Source: CAWIMX01 sp963792785
GTDB lineage: Bacteria; Acidobacteriota; Vicinamibacteria; Vicinamibacterales; CAVVIG01
NCBI GenBank assembly: GCA_963792785.1
Contig: CAWBXO010000004.1
Location: forward strand, 1,302,001-1,366,000
DNA: 64,000 nucleotides
Direction of reading: 5' to 3'
A model generated the notes under the pieces. It worked only from the letters and a program-made list of their open reading frames with translations. It was not told the DNA's origin and did no database searches. Numbering within the stretch: the first letter of the stretch is position 1; each line of letters begins with the position of its first letter. Below, one piece after another: positions 26,316 to 34,538 of this stretch. The position numbers were made by a program, and so were the translations under genes.

Positions 26316-26479
26316 GGTTCTGGAGGTTCCAGGGGTTCTGGGGGTTCTGGAGGTCGGGTTCCAAGGTTCGATGGTTCGGAGGTGCAAGGGTTCCACACGG
26401 GAACCTGTTGAACTTTCGAACGTCCGAACATTAGAACCCGACCCCCAGAACCCCCAGAACCCCTGGAGCCTCCAGAACC
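26316..26479. repeat. 164-base palindrome of GGTTCTGG words
   Basis: Arms 26316-26361 and 26434-26479 are reverse complements at 44 of 46 positions, made of GGTTCTGG/GGGTTC words. The interior repeats the theme imperfectly with GGTTCG words. It separates convergent genes and could terminate both, though no T-run follows. Confidence 0.88.
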
Positions 26480-26483
26480 GCTG

Positions 26484-27725
26484 CTAGGGGGCTCGAAGCG
26501 CATCGATCGGCTGGATGTCGGCGGCGACGCGGGCGGGGTAGATGCCGAAAACGAGGCCGACGGTGGTCGCGAGCGCGAGCGCGGCGGCGACGGCCCAGAA
26601 CGACAGGCTCACCGGCCATCCGGCGGCGAGGGCGACGAGGCCCGAGAGCGCGGCGCCGAGCGGGATGCCCACCACACCGCCGCACACGCACAAGGCCGCC
26701 GCTTCGATCGCGAACTGCGCGATCACGTCCGCCCGCCTGGCGCCGAACGCGCGCCGCACGCCGATCTCCTGCGTCCGCTCGGCCACGCCCGCCAGCATGA
26801 TGTTCATGATCCCGATGCCGCTGATCAGCAGCGCGAGGGCGCCAATCCCGACGAGCACCACGTCGAACGTGCGCTGCGCGCGCAGCCGCGCCGCCAGCAG
26901 CTCGCGCGGCACCACGAGCGTGTAGGCGCCCGGGCCGTCGCGGCGCGCGAGGATCCCGTCGATCACCTCGGCCGCGGCCTCGACCGCGCCGGCGCCGCCG
27001 GTCGCGACGCCGATCTCCTGCACGCGATCGATCCGGTCGCCCTCGCCGAGGCTGACGTCCATCGCCGGCAGCGGCACCACGAGCGCGCGATCGGTGTCGA
27101 GGCTCTGCAGCACGGGCCGCGCCCCGGCCGCGCGCGCGTTCAGCTCGCCCACGATGAAGTACCAGTTGCCGCCGGCCTCCACGCGCGAGCCGATCGCGTC
27201 GCCGGCGGGAAAGAGTTCACGCGCGAGCGTCGCGCCGATCACGGCCACGCGCCGGCGCGTCCGCTGGTCGTCCTCCGAGATCACGCGCCCGCCGGCGAGC
27301 GACGCGTTCGTCAGCGTGAACCAGGAGGCGGTGACGCCGGCGAGCGACGCGTCCGCCGCGTGGCCGCCCGCCTGCGCGTCGACCGGCGCGACGCGCGCGG
27401 CCGAGACGGCGCGCACCATGGGCAGCGTGTCGGCGATCACGCGGCGGTCGGCGTCGGTGAGGGCCGGCGCGGGCGGCCGCGCCTTCGGATCGGCCGGCGG
27501 CGGCGGATCGGCCGCCCGCACGAAGACGTTGTCGATGCCGAGCGCGCCGATCTCGGCGAGCGCCGTCCGGCGCGCGCCCTCGCCGATCGCGAGCGCGGCC
27601 ACGACCGTGGCGATCCCGAAGACGATGCCGATGGCCGAGAGCGTGGCGCGGAGGCGGTGCGTGAGGAGGGCCGCGATGGCCTCCTGCGCGAGATCGCGCG
27701 GGGAGACGCGCGGCGTCCAGGTCAT
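26484..27725 (-). CDS. MacB-type ABC transporter permease
   Basis: The product is 413 aa from the ATG at 27725. An N-terminal helix (RATLSAIGIVFGIATVVAAL) precedes a large periplasmic MacB-PCD domain. The C-terminal three-helix FtsX module contains the signature MNIMLAGVAERTQEIGVRRA and ends VAADIQPIDALRAP, the classic MacB ending. In MacA-MacB-TolC pumps this subunit works with an ATPase to push substrates through TolC by mechanotransmission. Here the preceding genes encode the adaptor and outer-membrane channel, but no ATPase gene is in the operon. The start overlaps the adaptor stop as ATGA. Confidence 0.92.
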   Translation of the reverse strand: MTWTPRVSPRDLAQEAIAALLTHRLRATLSAIGIVFGIATVVAALAIGEGARRTALAEIGALGIDNVFVRAADPPPPADPKARPPAPALTDADRRVIADTLPMVRAVSAARVAPVDAQAGGHAADASLAGVTASWFTLTNASLAGGRVISEDDQRTRRRVAVIGATLARELFPAGDAIGSRVEAGGNWYFIVGELNARAAGARPVLQSLDTDRALVVPLPAMDVSLGEGDRIDRVQEIGVATGGAGAVEAAAEVIDGILARRDGPGAYTLVVPRELLAARLRAQRTFDVVLVGIGALALLISGIGIMNIMLAGVAERTQEIGVRRAFGARRADVIAQFAIEAAALCVCGGVVGIPLGAALSGLVALAAGWPVSLSFWAVAAALALATTVGLVFGIYPARVAADIQPIDALRAP

Positions 27726-29191
27726 GGCCGCGCCGGCACGGTGGGATCGACGAGCAGCACGGCGTCGCCCTCCGCCACGCCGCTCGCGATCGCGGCCATC
27801 GACTCGTTTTCCGCGGCGACGCCCACCTGGTGGCGGACCGGCTCGCCGTCCTCGAGCGCCACGACGTACGGGCGGCCGTTGTCGTCGAAGATCGCCTGCA
27901 CGGGCACGACGACGGCGGAATCGAGGGACGCGACCTCGATGTCCACGCGCGCGGTCATGCCCGTGCGCAGCCGTGGGTCGTTGTCGAGGAGATCGACGGT
28001 GACCGGAAAGAATTTCGTGCCGGCGCGGGCGGCGTCCTCCTGCGCGAGGGCCCCGACGAGCGAGACCTGGGCGTCGAGGCGCATGTCGGGATAGGCGTCG
28101 ACGCGCACGACCACGTGCTGGCTCTCGGCGACCTTGTGCAGATCGATCTCGCGGATCCGCGTCTCGATCGTCAGCCGGCTCGAGTCGGGCAGCGCGATGA
28201 TCGGCTGGTTGGGAAACACCTCGTCGCCGACCTGCGGCTTGCGCCGATCGCTGCCGAAGAACAGATCCCGATAGACCACCAGGCCCGGCCCTTCGGCCCG
28301 GATCGTCCCGCGCGCGATCTGCCCGTCCAGGATCGCGATGCGCGACTTGATTTCGTCCACGCGGCTGCCGGCGGCCGCGATGGCGGCCTGGCGCTCGGCG
28401 GCGCGGGCGTTCGACGTCTCCTGCTGGCGGACGAGGCCGTCGCGCGCGGTGTTCAGGTCCGCCTCGGCCCGGCTCGTCGCGGCCGGGCGCTCGAACTGGA
28501 CGAGCGAGTCGAGCCGCGCGGCGGCGACACGATGGGCGTCCCGCGCGTGCTCGAGGGCCTGACGCGCCGCGTCGAGCTCGGCGCGCGTGATGAAGCCCTG
28601 GTCGAGCAGCGGCGCCATGTCGTCGTAGGTCGTTTGCGCGCGCTCGAGGTCGCGGTCGGCCTGCGCCGCGGCGGCCTGCGCCTCGACCAGATCGACCTGT
28701 CCGCGGCCCTGCACCTGGTTGGCGAGGCCCCGCTGGGCGTTCGCGATCTGCTGCGTGGCGGCGTCGAGCGTCTCGGCCGTGCGCAGCGACTCCACCTGCG
28801 CGTCCTGCTGCACGCGGACGAGCTCGGCCTCCGCCTGCCGCAGCGCGGCGCGTTCGCGCTCGCGGTTCTGCTCGAACGTCGACGTGTCGAAGCGCACCAG
28901 CAGGTCGCCCTTCCGCACGGTCTGCCCCTCGGGCGCGAGCTCGATGATCTTCGCCTGCGCGCCGGGGATCGTCGACGAGTACAGCATCAGGCGCTCGGCG
29001 CTCACCGTGCCGGCCTCGACGAGGTGCTCGACGAACGGCTGGCGGACGGCGGTGGCCGCCGGCCACGCCGGCGCCGAGTGGCGGAGCTCGAGGGCGACGA
29101 CGAGCAGCAGCACCATCGCGCCGGCGGTGGCGACACCCGCCTCCCGGCGGCGGCCGCCCAGCTTCGCGAGGCTCGACGCGAGGCGGCTCAC
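27722..29191 (-). CDS. HlyD/MacA-type periplasmic adaptor protein
   Basis: The product is 489 aa from the GTG at 29191, which overlaps the TolC stop as GTGA. An N-terminal membrane helix (GVATAGAMVLLLVVALEL) is followed by the first half of a lipoyl domain (IELAPEGQTVRKGDLLVRFD). A long alpha-helical hairpin of about 200 residues is rich in Gln, Arg and Glu. The lipoyl return follows (GTIRAEGPGLVVYRD), then a beta-barrel domain (SRLTIETRIREIDLHKVAES) and a membrane-proximal domain (LRTGMTARVDIEVASLDSAV). It bridges the inner-membrane permease and TolC. Confidence 0.92.
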   Translation of the reverse strand: MSRLASSLAKLGGRRREAGVATAGAMVLLLVVALELRHSAPAWPAATAVRQPFVEHLVEAGTVSAERLMLYSSTIPGAQAKIIELAPEGQTVRKGDLLVRFDTSTFEQNRERERAALRQAEAELVRVQQDAQVESLRTAETLDAATQQIANAQRGLANQVQGRGQVDLVEAQAAAAQADRDLERAQTTYDDMAPLLDQGFITRAELDAARQALEHARDAHRVAAARLDSLVQFERPAATSRAEADLNTARDGLVRQQETSNARAAERQAAIAAAGSRVDEIKSRIAILDGQIARGTIRAEGPGLVVYRDLFFGSDRRKPQVGDEVFPNQPIIALPDSSRLTIETRIREIDLHKVAESQHVVVRVDAYPDMRLDAQVSLVGALAQEDAARAGTKFFPVTVDLLDNDPRLRTGMTARVDIEVASLDSAVVVPVQAIFDDNGRPYVVALEDGEPVRHQVGVAAENESMAAIASGVAEGDAVLLVDPTVPARP

Positions 29192-30627
29192 GGCAGGAAC
29201 GCCTCCGGATCGAGGGTGCCGACGGCGTCGCGCAGCGACAGCCCCGCGAGCGCCCGCTCCACCTGCGCGGCGACGAGGCTCGATTGCGCCTGGAACAGGT
29301 TCGTTTCGGCGTCCACGACGTCGAAGTTCCCGGCCACGCCGCGCTCGTAGCGGAGCTGGGCGAGGCGCAGCTGCTGCTCGGCGAGGCCGACGCTCTTGGC
29401 CTGGATCTCGATCGTCGAGGCGGTGCGCATCCACGCGCGGTACGCCTGGCGGACCTCGTCGGTCACGCGCCGCTCGGCGTCGATCGAGTCGCGCTCGGCG
29501 GCGCGGGCGGCCAGCGCCGCCGTCGCGGCGGCGGCCGACTGGTCCGCGCGGTTGAGCGGATAGGACGTGGTCACGCCGACGCGCCAGCCGTTGAAGAGCT
29601 CGCCGAAGATCTCCGCGCCGCTGCCGCCGATGCCCCGCTTCGTGTACGAGACGTCGAGCGTGACGGGCGGCAGCAGGTTCCAGCGCGCCACCGATTCGTT
29701 CAGCCGGGCATCGTTGATGCGGTCGTGCGCCTCCTGGACGTCCACGCGCTGCACGAGGGCCGTCTGGATGAGCCGCGCGAGAGGGTCGCCGCCGTCTGCC
29801 ATGCCGTCCTTCGTGCCGACGGGAGGCGCGAACGCCGAGAGCAGCGCCTCATCGTCGAGGGCGGACGCATCGAGCGAGACGTCGGCGTCGGGCGCCCGGC
29901 CCAGCAGCCGCTTGAGCCGATCGAGCGCGTCCTCGTGCGACTGCCGCTCGGCGACCAGCGCCGCCTCGGCCTGCGAGGCGAGCAGGTCCGCGCGGAGCAC
30001 GTCGAGTTCGGTGGCGAGGCCGACCTTCGCGCGCGCCTCCGACGAGGTGCGCAGGCTCACGGCCCGCCCGAGCGAGCGTTCGGCGGACTCGACGATCCGG
30101 CTCGAGCGCAGCACGCTGAAGTAGGCGTCGGCGACCGACACGACGAGCTGCTGCCGCGCGTCGCGGTACGCGCGCCCGGCCGTCTGCTGCGACCGGCGCG
30201 CCGCCGTCAGCTGCTGCCGCTGCTCCACGCCGAAACCGCGCAGCAACGGCTGCGACACGGCGACCTGGTAGCCCGTGTCGTCGAGCGCGCCGGCGCCGCT
30301 GCCGAAGCGCAGCGAGTTCATCGTCACGCGCACGTCAGCCCCCGTCTCGAGGCGGCGCGCGACGTCGAGACCGATGGATCGCTGGTCGAAGCCGGCGGGA
30401 TCGGTGCGGCGCTGAAACGAGGGCGTGGCCTTCAGCCCGAACTGCGCGCGCGTCTGGCCGGCGCGGATGTCGGCGAGGGTCCGGTTGTCGTCAGGGGATC
30501 GGAGCGTGGGGCTGGACGACAGGGCCTCCGCCACCGCCTGGCGGAATGTGAGCGGGGCCGCCTGCGCCCACACGGGGCCCGAAGAGAGCGCGAGAAGCAG
30601 CCCCGCGTACACAAACATTCGAGCCAT
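29188..30627 (-). CDS. TolC-family outer membrane efflux protein
   Basis: The product is 479 aa with a signal peptide (MARMFVYAGLLLALSSGPVWAQA). It shows the two-fold TolC repeat, each half a pair of long helices and a beta strand: SSSPTLRSPDDNRTLADIRA, GYQVAVSQPLLRGFG and RALAGLSLRDAVGTL. It should form the trimeric exit duct for the adaptor and permease encoded downstream. A good ribosome site (AAGGAGG) lies 10 bases before the ATG. It is the first gene of the operon and is divergent from the Ser-rich secreted protein gene. Confidence 0.92.
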   Translation of the reverse strand: MARMFVYAGLLLALSSGPVWAQAAPLTFRQAVAEALSSSPTLRSPDDNRTLADIRAGQTRAQFGLKATPSFQRRTDPAGFDQRSIGLDVARRLETGADVRVTMNSLRFGSGAGALDDTGYQVAVSQPLLRGFGVEQRQQLTAARRSQQTAGRAYRDARQQLVVSVADAYFSVLRSSRIVESAERSLGRAVSLRTSSEARAKVGLATELDVLRADLLASQAEAALVAERQSHEDALDRLKRLLGRAPDADVSLDASALDDEALLSAFAPPVGTKDGMADGGDPLARLIQTALVQRVDVQEAHDRINDARLNESVARWNLLPPVTLDVSYTKRGIGGSGAEIFGELFNGWRVGVTTSYPLNRADQSAAAATAALAARAAERDSIDAERRVTDEVRQAYRAWMRTASTIEIQAKSVGLAEQQLRLAQLRYERGVAGNFDVVDAETNLFQAQSSLVAAQVERALAGLSLRDAVGTLDPEAFLP

Positions 30628-30700
30628 GGGCCGGCGACCTCCTTCGGAAACGCGGCCATGTTACCTCAGCGTCGCCGATCGCGGCCGACGGAATTGAGGG

Positions 30701-30730
30701 TTGCGCAGCCGTACTGCCGGCTTTTATGCT
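30701..30730 (+). promoter_or_regulatory. promoter of the Ser-rich protein gene
   Basis: TTGCGC at 30701-30706, an 18-base spacer and TATGCT at 30725-30730 form a plausible sigma-70 promoter. A 5' leader of about 30 bases with the ribosome site AAGGAG at 30757-30762 leads to the ATG at 30769. Confidence 0.5.
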
Positions 30731-30768
30731 ATGCGCACTCGGTTCATTGCATCCCCAAGGAGCGACGC

Positions 30769-31752
30769 ATGCGCAAACTCGTGGTGGCGCTGATAGCCGC
30801 GGTCGGACTGGCGGCGACGATCGGGTACGTGATGCCGGCCGCGCAGGCGGGCCGGTCTCTGACCGTGAAACTGGATGGCCTCCCGCCGGGCAGTGCCGTC
30901 AACGTCCTCATGAACATCGGGAAGGTGCCCCAGGCCACCGCCACGGGCATGACGAGTGACGCCGGCGACGTGGCGCTGGCACTCGATCTCGGCAACCTGG
31001 GGAAGAACGATACGACGGCCGTCGACGTCTACATCGGGAACTGCCCCGACCAGAGCACGCGCGTCTACCTCGTCGCGCAGGGCCAGCAGCCGCCGCCCGA
31101 GTGCAACCGGAAACTGATCGGCGGGTTTCTTCTGAACAACACCGGGACCTTGACCGTGCATCCCGACAGCATCGCGACGTCGGGCATCGGGTTGTCCAAC
31201 GCGGTGAAATACGGCCTGATCGGCGGCGGCGCCGCGGTGGCGACGGTCATCGGGATCACGGCCTCGGGGGGCAACAACAACCAGACGAGCACCGGCGGGC
31301 AGTCGTCGAGCAGCACCTCGACGTCGAGTTCGACGTCGTCGAGCAGCTCATCATCGAGCAGTTCGTCGTCGTCCAGCTCCTCGTCCAGCAGTAGCAGCTC
31401 GACCGCCACGGACTTCACGGTCTACAACGGCACGTACAACGGCACGGGCACGGCGACCACCAATAGCTGCAACTTCACTTCGCCGGCGCAGATCCGCGGC
31501 ATCCTCAACGTGGACCAGAACGGCCACGGCGAGTGGAAGAAGCAGCATCTCAATGCGAACGCCGAGTTCAACTTCCAGATCACGATGAACGGAAACTCCT
31601 CCTCCGCGTCGTTCAGCGGTCAGACGACATATCAGGGCAGCTATTCGGTGACCGATCAGGTCACCGTCAGCGGGAACACGATCAACGTGATCCAGACGTT
31701 CGACAACGGCTCATGCAAGGTGATCTACAACATCGTCCTCACGAAGTCGTAG
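30769..31752 (+). CDS. secreted Ser-rich-linker protein of unknown function
   Basis: The product is 327 aa. It has a signal peptide (MRKLVVALIAAVGLAATIGY) and a beta-rich N-terminal domain (TVKLDGLPPGSAVNVLMNIG) with two Cys. A Gly/Ala hydrophobic helix at 149-164 (GLIGGGAAVATVIGITASGG) may anchor or insert in a membrane. A nearly pure Ser/Thr tract follows at 179-211, encoded by mixed AGC, TCG and TCA codons rather than one repeated triplet. The C-terminal domain of about 110 residues is Asn/Thr/Ser-rich (YNGTYNGTGTATTNSCNF) with a Cys pair. I do not recognise either domain. The Ser tract looks like a flexible surface linker and could be a glycosylation target. Confidence 0.75.
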   Translation: MRKLVVALIAAVGLAATIGYVMPAAQAGRSLTVKLDGLPPGSAVNVLMNIGKVPQATATGMTSDAGDVALALDLGNLGKNDTTAVDVYIGNCPDQSTRVYLVAQGQQPPPECNRKLIGGFLLNNTGTLTVHPDSIATSGIGLSNAVKYGLIGGGAAVATVIGITASGGNNNQTSTGGQSSSSTSTSSSTSSSSSSSSSSSSSSSSSSSSSSTATDFTVYNGTYNGTGTATTNSCNFTSPAQIRGILNVDQNGHGEWKKQHLNANAEFNFQITMNGNSSSASFSGQTTYQGSYSVTDQVTVSGNTINVIQTFDNGSCKVIYNIVLTKS

Positions 31753-31755
31753 ACC

Positions 31756-31775
31756 AGCGGACCTGAAGGTCCGCC
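31756..31775. repeat. GGCGGACCT-TC-AGGTCCGC hairpin, family member 1
   Basis: On the minus strand this reads GGCGGACCTTCAGGTCCGCT, preceded by GTAGG. It matches the hairpin at 40061-40080 with paired base changes. It lies 4 bases after the Ser-rich gene stop and before the convergent PMT gene stop. Confidence 0.7.
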
Positions 31776-31795
31776 CTACGACGAGCGATTCCGAA

Positions 31796-33292
31796 TCAAG
31801 GCGAGGGCCGGCACCCGAGTGGCGGCTCTCGCCTTCCGCACGATCCGCACGTCAGATCCCAGATCCCCACGAGCGCCCGCCTCGCGAACTGTTTCTCGGA
31901 CAGCGGCTGGAAGTACGTGAGCGGCGCGAAGAACACGTACGCGGCGACGATCGCGGCCGCGACGCCCGTGAGGACGGCCGTGCGCCGGCCGACGGTCCAC
32001 CACGCGCCCAGGAGCGCGGCGGCGTCGGCGACCAGCGCGCCCGCGATCACGAACGTGAACAGGAGCGGCAGGAAATAGGAATAGAGATAGAGCACGCGGG
32101 GCAGCAGGCTCAGGCCGATCATATAGATCCAGTACAGCGCCGCGAACGCCGCCACCAGCTCGCGGTGCGGCCACGCGCGCAGGCGCGGCACCCAGGGCGA
32201 CGCCAGCACCAACCCCGTCCCGGCCAGCAGCGCCGCCAGCCCGAGCCACCACACCACCGGGTTCGACTGCAGGTACGCGTACCGGAACGTGTGGCCGTCG
32301 CCGGTCTCCATCCGGTAGTTGATCGCCCGGCCGCCGAGCGGCCAGTAGTACGGCGGGCTGCCGTTCTCCGTCGCGCTGCACATGTCGAGCGCCGGGATGC
32401 CGCGGTTCACGCCGGCCTCGTAGCTCCAGAGGTTCCGCAGCTCCGCCGGCAGCATGCCGATCGAGCCGGTGCGGCCCTCGTCGAGCGCGGCCCGGACCGC
32501 GGGCGAGGCCTCGAAGTATCCGCCGTTCGGCAGCGCCGGGTTCACGCGGCGCGCGATCGCGAAGTGCACATCCCACACGGCCGCGTACGCGATCGCCGAG
32601 GCGACGAAGGCGACGACGAGGAATCCGGCGGCGGCGCGCCACCGCGGCCGCAGCCGCCACGCGGCGAAGGGCGCCAGGCCGCCGAGGATCATCGCGGGCT
32701 CCTTGGTCGCCGCCAGCAGGCCGAGCGTGACGCCGAAGAGCGCCGCCCATCCAAATCGCGCGGCACGCTCGGGGCGCGCGTCGAGCAGGACGAAGATCAG
32801 GATCGCCGCCGCCGCGAAGAAGATCATCGGACCGTCGAGCATCGCCGTGCGCACGTGCACGATCAGCGCGTTGTCGAAGAGGTAGAAGGCGCTCAGCAGC
32901 AGCGCCAGCCGCCGGCGGCCGGTGAGCGTCAGGAAGACGACGAAGAAGATCGGCGCGGCCCACCAGGCCAGGAGCGCCGGGAAGAAGCGGTAGCCAAGAA
33001 ACGAGAGGCTCTCCGGCGGATCGTGCGCGACCGGCGTGGACACGAACAACGCGTCGTCGGCCTCGTCGTTCACGCGGAAGAGCGCCTCCCCCGCCGCGAC
33101 GAGCAGCTTGCCGAGCGGCGGGTGGTCCTGCATGAAGAACACGCCGTGCAGGTACTTCTGTGCGTCGGCCACGTAGTAGGACTCGTCGAACACCGAGCCG
33201 CGCGGGTAGCCGTAGTTGCGGAAGTACGTGACGTTCGAGACGACGAGGACGAGGAGGAACGCGAGGAGGGTGAGGATGCGCCCGCGCGTCAC
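31796..33292 (-). CDS. GT39-type protein O-mannosyltransferase-like membrane glycosyltransferase
   Basis: The product is 498 aa from the GTG at 33292, which overlaps the aminotransferase stop as GTGA. The first periplasmic loop has the acidic pair in SVFDESYYVADAQKYLHG and the QDHPPLGKLLVAAGE segment, both PMT-like. About ten transmembrane helices follow, with RTAMLDGPMIFFAAAAILIF and NPVVWWLGLAALLAGTGLV. It should transfer a sugar from a polyprenyl-phosphate donor to protein or lipid in the periplasm. The Ser-rich secreted protein next door is a possible acceptor, but that is speculation. Confidence 0.88.
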   Translation of the reverse strand: MTRGRILTLLAFLLVLVVSNVTYFRNYGYPRGSVFDESYYVADAQKYLHGVFFMQDHPPLGKLLVAAGEALFRVNDEADDALFVSTPVAHDPPESLSFLGYRFFPALLAWWAAPIFFVVFLTLTGRRRLALLLSAFYLFDNALIVHVRTAMLDGPMIFFAAAAILIFVLLDARPERAARFGWAALFGVTLGLLAATKEPAMILGGLAPFAAWRLRPRWRAAAGFLVVAFVASAIAYAAVWDVHFAIARRVNPALPNGGYFEASPAVRAALDEGRTGSIGMLPAELRNLWSYEAGVNRGIPALDMCSATENGSPPYYWPLGGRAINYRMETGDGHTFRYAYLQSNPVVWWLGLAALLAGTGLVLASPWVPRLRAWPHRELVAAFAALYWIYMIGLSLLPRVLYLYSYFLPLLFTFVIAGALVADAAALLGAWWTVGRRTAVLTGVAAAIVAAYVFFAPLTYFQPLSEKQFARRALVGIWDLTCGSCGRREPPLGCRPSP

Positions 33293-34464
33293 GAGCAGAC
33301 GGCGCGAAGACCGGTGACGAGCCGGCCCAGTCCCTCTTCGACGGTGTGGGCCTGCAGCGCGCCGTACGCCACGCGGAAGTAACAGCCCGTGGTCATCCCG
33401 AACGCCGTGCCGGGAATCACGGCGACGCGATGCTCGCGGATGAGCCGCTCGGCGACGTGCAGCGGGTCGAGCGGCGTGTTCACCTTGATCAGGCAGTAGA
33501 GCGCGCCGTCGGACGTCGGCGGCTCGACGAGCGGCGCGAGCGACGCCAGGCGATTCACGACGGTGCCGCGCAGCGCCTCGAGCGCCTGGACATGAGGCCG
33601 GCAGTACGCGCGCCCCACCTCGATCGCGGCCTCGGCGGCCACCTGCGCGAGGATCGTCGGGCAGATGAGGATCGTGTCCTGGCTCTTCATCATCGCGGTC
33701 GCCAGGTGGTCGGGATAGACCACGTAGCCGATGCGCCATCCCGCGAAGCCGTAGGTCTTCGACAGCGAGTACATCGCGATCGTGTGCCCGGCCGCGCCCG
33801 GCAGCGCGGCCACCGACGTGTGCTCGGCGCCGCCGTAGGTGAAGTACTCGTACACCTCGTCGGCGACGTGGTACATGCCGCGCTCCGCGCAGATCGCATT
33901 CACCTCGGCGAGCGCGGCGCGCGGGAACACCGCGCCGCTCGGGTTGTTCGGCGAGATCGTGACGATGGCGCGCGTGCGATCGGTGATCGCGGCCCGCACG
34001 GCGTCCGGCTGCAGCTGGTAACGCGCGTCGGTCGGCACGGGCACCGCGCGACAACCGGCCATCTGCACCGCCATCTCGTGGTTGAAATAGAAGGGCGCCG
34101 GCAGCAGCACCTCGTCGCCGGGCTGCGTCGTGGCGAGCAGCGCGTGGACGAACGCCATGTTCGCCCCGGCCGTGACCATCACGCGCCGGCCGTCCGCGAC
34201 GTCGATGCCGTTTTCCTCGGCAAGCTTGCGCGCGATGCGCGCCAGGAGCGACGGGCGTCCCGCGCCGTCGCCGTACTGGTAGACCTCGTCGCTCCCGAGC
34301 GCCTCGCGCGCGGCCGCCACGGCCTCGGCCGGCGGGCCGTAATGCACCACGCCCTGGCCGAGGGAAATGGTGCCGGGCGTCTCGCGGATCATCCGTCCGA
34401 TCACCGGGATGATCGGGGACTGCACGGCGTCCATGCGGGTGCGGAATCGAAGCGTTTCGGGCAC
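33289..34464 (-). CDS. PLP-dependent aminotransferase, class I/II (fold type I)
   Basis: The product is 391 aa from a GTG at 34464, with an AGGGGG-type ribosome site nearby. The fold-type-I pattern is complete: SLGQGVVHYGPP for substrate binding, ISPNNPSGAVF, ADEVYEYFTYGG with the Asp that pairs with the pyridine nitrogen, and YSLSKTYGFAGWRIGYVVYP with the PLP lysine at 236 and phosphate-binding Arg at 244. The substrate cannot be assigned; aspartate-type or aromatic enzymes are possible. It is coupled to the PMT gene by a GTGA overlap and divergent from the M14 peptidase. Confidence 0.9.
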   Translation of the reverse strand: MPETLRFRTRMDAVQSPIIPVIGRMIRETPGTISLGQGVVHYGPPAEAVAAAREALGSDEVYQYGDGAGRPSLLARIARKLAEENGIDVADGRRVMVTAGANMAFVHALLATTQPGDEVLLPAPFYFNHEMAVQMAGCRAVPVPTDARYQLQPDAVRAAITDRTRAIVTISPNNPSGAVFPRAALAEVNAICAERGMYHVADEVYEYFTYGGAEHTSVAALPGAAGHTIAMYSLSKTYGFAGWRIGYVVYPDHLATAMMKSQDTILICPTILAQVAAEAAIEVGRAYCRPHVQALEALRGTVVNRLASLAPLVEPPTSDGALYCLIKVNTPLDPLHVAERLIREHRVAVIPGTAFGMTTGCYFRVAYGALQAHTVEEGLGRLVTGLRAVCS

Positions 34465-34505
34465 GGGCCCCCTGTTGTATCACAGCGGGGGTGGGTCGCA
34501 AATCG

Positions 34506-34532
34506 TTGCAGACATGTGGCTTGGGTTATAGT
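34506..34532 (+). promoter_or_regulatory. promoter of the M14 peptidase gene, probable leaderless transcript
   Basis: TTGCAG at 34506-34511, a short 15-base spacer and TATAGT at 34527-34532. The -10 box ends 6 bases before the ATG at 34539, leaving no room for a ribosome site. Confidence 0.5.
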
Positions 34533-34538
34533 TTCCCG

